Origin: Viridibacillus arvi
Lineage (GTDB): Bacteria; Bacillota; Bacilli; Bacillales_A; Planococcaceae
Length of the DNA: 64,000 nucleotides
Direction of reading: 5' to 3'
Assembly (NCBI RefSeq): GCF_001274945.1
Contig: NZ_LILB01000001.1
Coordinates: 1,137,354-1,201,353, forward strand
Each line of letters begins with the position of its first letter. The stretch's first letter is position 1. Below the pieces are notes generated by a model, which was not told where the DNA came from, made no database searches, and worked only from the letters and a program-made list of their open reading frames with translations. Positions 63,460 to 64,000 of this stretch are shown piece after piece. The position numbers and the translations under genes are program-made.

Positions 63460-64000
63460 ATGACGATTCTTTCCATTAACAATCTTTCCATGAGCTATAA
63501 AAAACAAAAAGTACTTGATAACATAAATCTCACTATTAATTCACCCGGTATTTGGGCTTTAGTAGGTCCAAATGGTACGGGAAAAACTACTTTTCTAAAT
63601 ACAGTTACGAATCTAATTCCCGCTACTTCAGGAAAAGTGACATTGGTGGGTAAGCCAAATACTGATACTTCTGTCTTCAAAGAAGTCGCTTTCTTACAAG
63701 ATAATACGGTGCTCTTTGATTATTTGAATGGCTACGATCATCTTAAATACATATGTGATGTACAAAAAATTAATAAAACGTATTCAAGAAGTAGCTAAAT
63801 ATGTTGGAATGGAAAATTATCTAAAGAAAACAGTAGGAAACTATTCATTAGGAATGAAACAGCATCTTCTTTTGGCAATGGCCATCATAAATCAACCAAA
63901 GTTATTATTTCTTGATGAACCATTAAATGGATTAGACCCTTCCAGCGCTATTTTAATGCGTAAAATTTTGCTTGAACTTGCTAACCAAGGGACAACAATC
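63460..64000 (+). pseudogene. ABC transporter ATP-binding protein with a frameshift; continues beyond the window
   Basis: Codons 1-107 encode the first half of an ABC ATPase (Walker A G-P-N-G-T-G-K-T-T near 32-40), then the frame ends at TAA 63796. The other half continues in a different frame from about 63765: V-A-K-Y-V-G-M-E-N-Y-L, signature-like Y-S-L-G-M-K-Q and Walker B L-L-F-L-D-E-P-L-N-G-L-D-P. The switch lies in an A-rich stretch (63763-63778), consistent with an indel of one or two bases. Real frameshift or sequencing error cannot be told apart here. Confidence 0.75.

Noticed and set aside
1-64000. tRNA, rRNA or CRISPR arrays
   Set aside because: No cloverleaf with a TTC-A-A/T-loop pattern, no rRNA-like high-conservation blocks and no regularly spaced identical repeats were seen by eye.

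Overview
The window is AT-rich DNA from an endospore-forming member of the Bacillales. Strong AGGAGG-type ribosome binding sites, a SigV/RsiV pair, a PBP2-type transpeptidase, NiaR-type NAD regulation, a yybP-ykoY manganese riboswitch and exosporium-like proteins all point there. A Planococcaceae/Caryophanaceae-like host (Lysinibacillus, Psychrobacillus, Viridibacillus) is my guess and is not proven. No rRNA, tRNA or CRISPR array was seen.

Layout. 0-16.6 kb is a patchwork of mostly minus-strand housekeeping and accessory genes: lipoprotein, RraA-like aldolase, two phosphotransferases, DinB protein, PBP2, amidase, Rrf2 regulator with a CPYC flavoprotein, a second histidyl-tRNA synthetase, acetyltransferase, ResA-like thioredoxin and GrpB protein. 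The histidyl-tRNA synthetase is preceded by a short leader peptide with three consecutive His codons and by pause and terminator hairpins, which looks like a ribosome-mediated attenuator. 16.8-21 kb holds a small SASP-like gene, sigV-rsiV behind an apparent autoregulated promoter, and dsdA divergent from an XRE-cupin regulator. 21.4-28 kb is a LysR-controlled catabolic block (MFS carboxylate importer, acyl-CoA ligase, AMACR-like racemase/CoA-transferase, acyl-CoA dehydrogenase). It is flanked by a decayed and an intact copy of the same terminator plus cation-efflux gene. 28.3-31.7 kb has the intact cation-efflux gene, a methyltransferase, a secreted protein, and a manganese riboswitch that faces a small kinase-like gene instead of a metal exporter.

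The most striking region is 32.4-42.25 kb. A transporter gene is split in frame by a 9,840-bp element bounded by a 6-bp GGTGTA repeat and carrying a large serine recombinase at its right end. Joining the two halves at GGTGTA restores an uninterrupted 463-codon reading frame. The cargo looks like spore-surface material: a Cys-rich seven-repeat YVTN propeller, a BclB C-terminal-domain protein without collagen repeats, a DUF4183-like protein with a 40-residue mini-version of its C-terminal part, a Cys-rich beta protein and several coiled-coil proteins. The arrangement recalls the sigK 'skin' and other sporulation intervening elements, but with a transporter as target and exosporium-like cargo.

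43-64 kb contains the NAD de novo genes nadB-nadC-nadA divergent from a NifS-like gene across a NiaR-type palindrome, with niaR itself truncated by a stop codon. It then carries a two-component system with a DUF418 membrane protein, the relic of an ECF sigma/anti-sigma pair, small membrane proteins, transporters, a ydcF-like gene with an in-frame amber codon, a three-gene YndJ/DUF4166/SRPBCC-DoxX operon and, at the right edge, an ABC ATPase gene with a frameshift.
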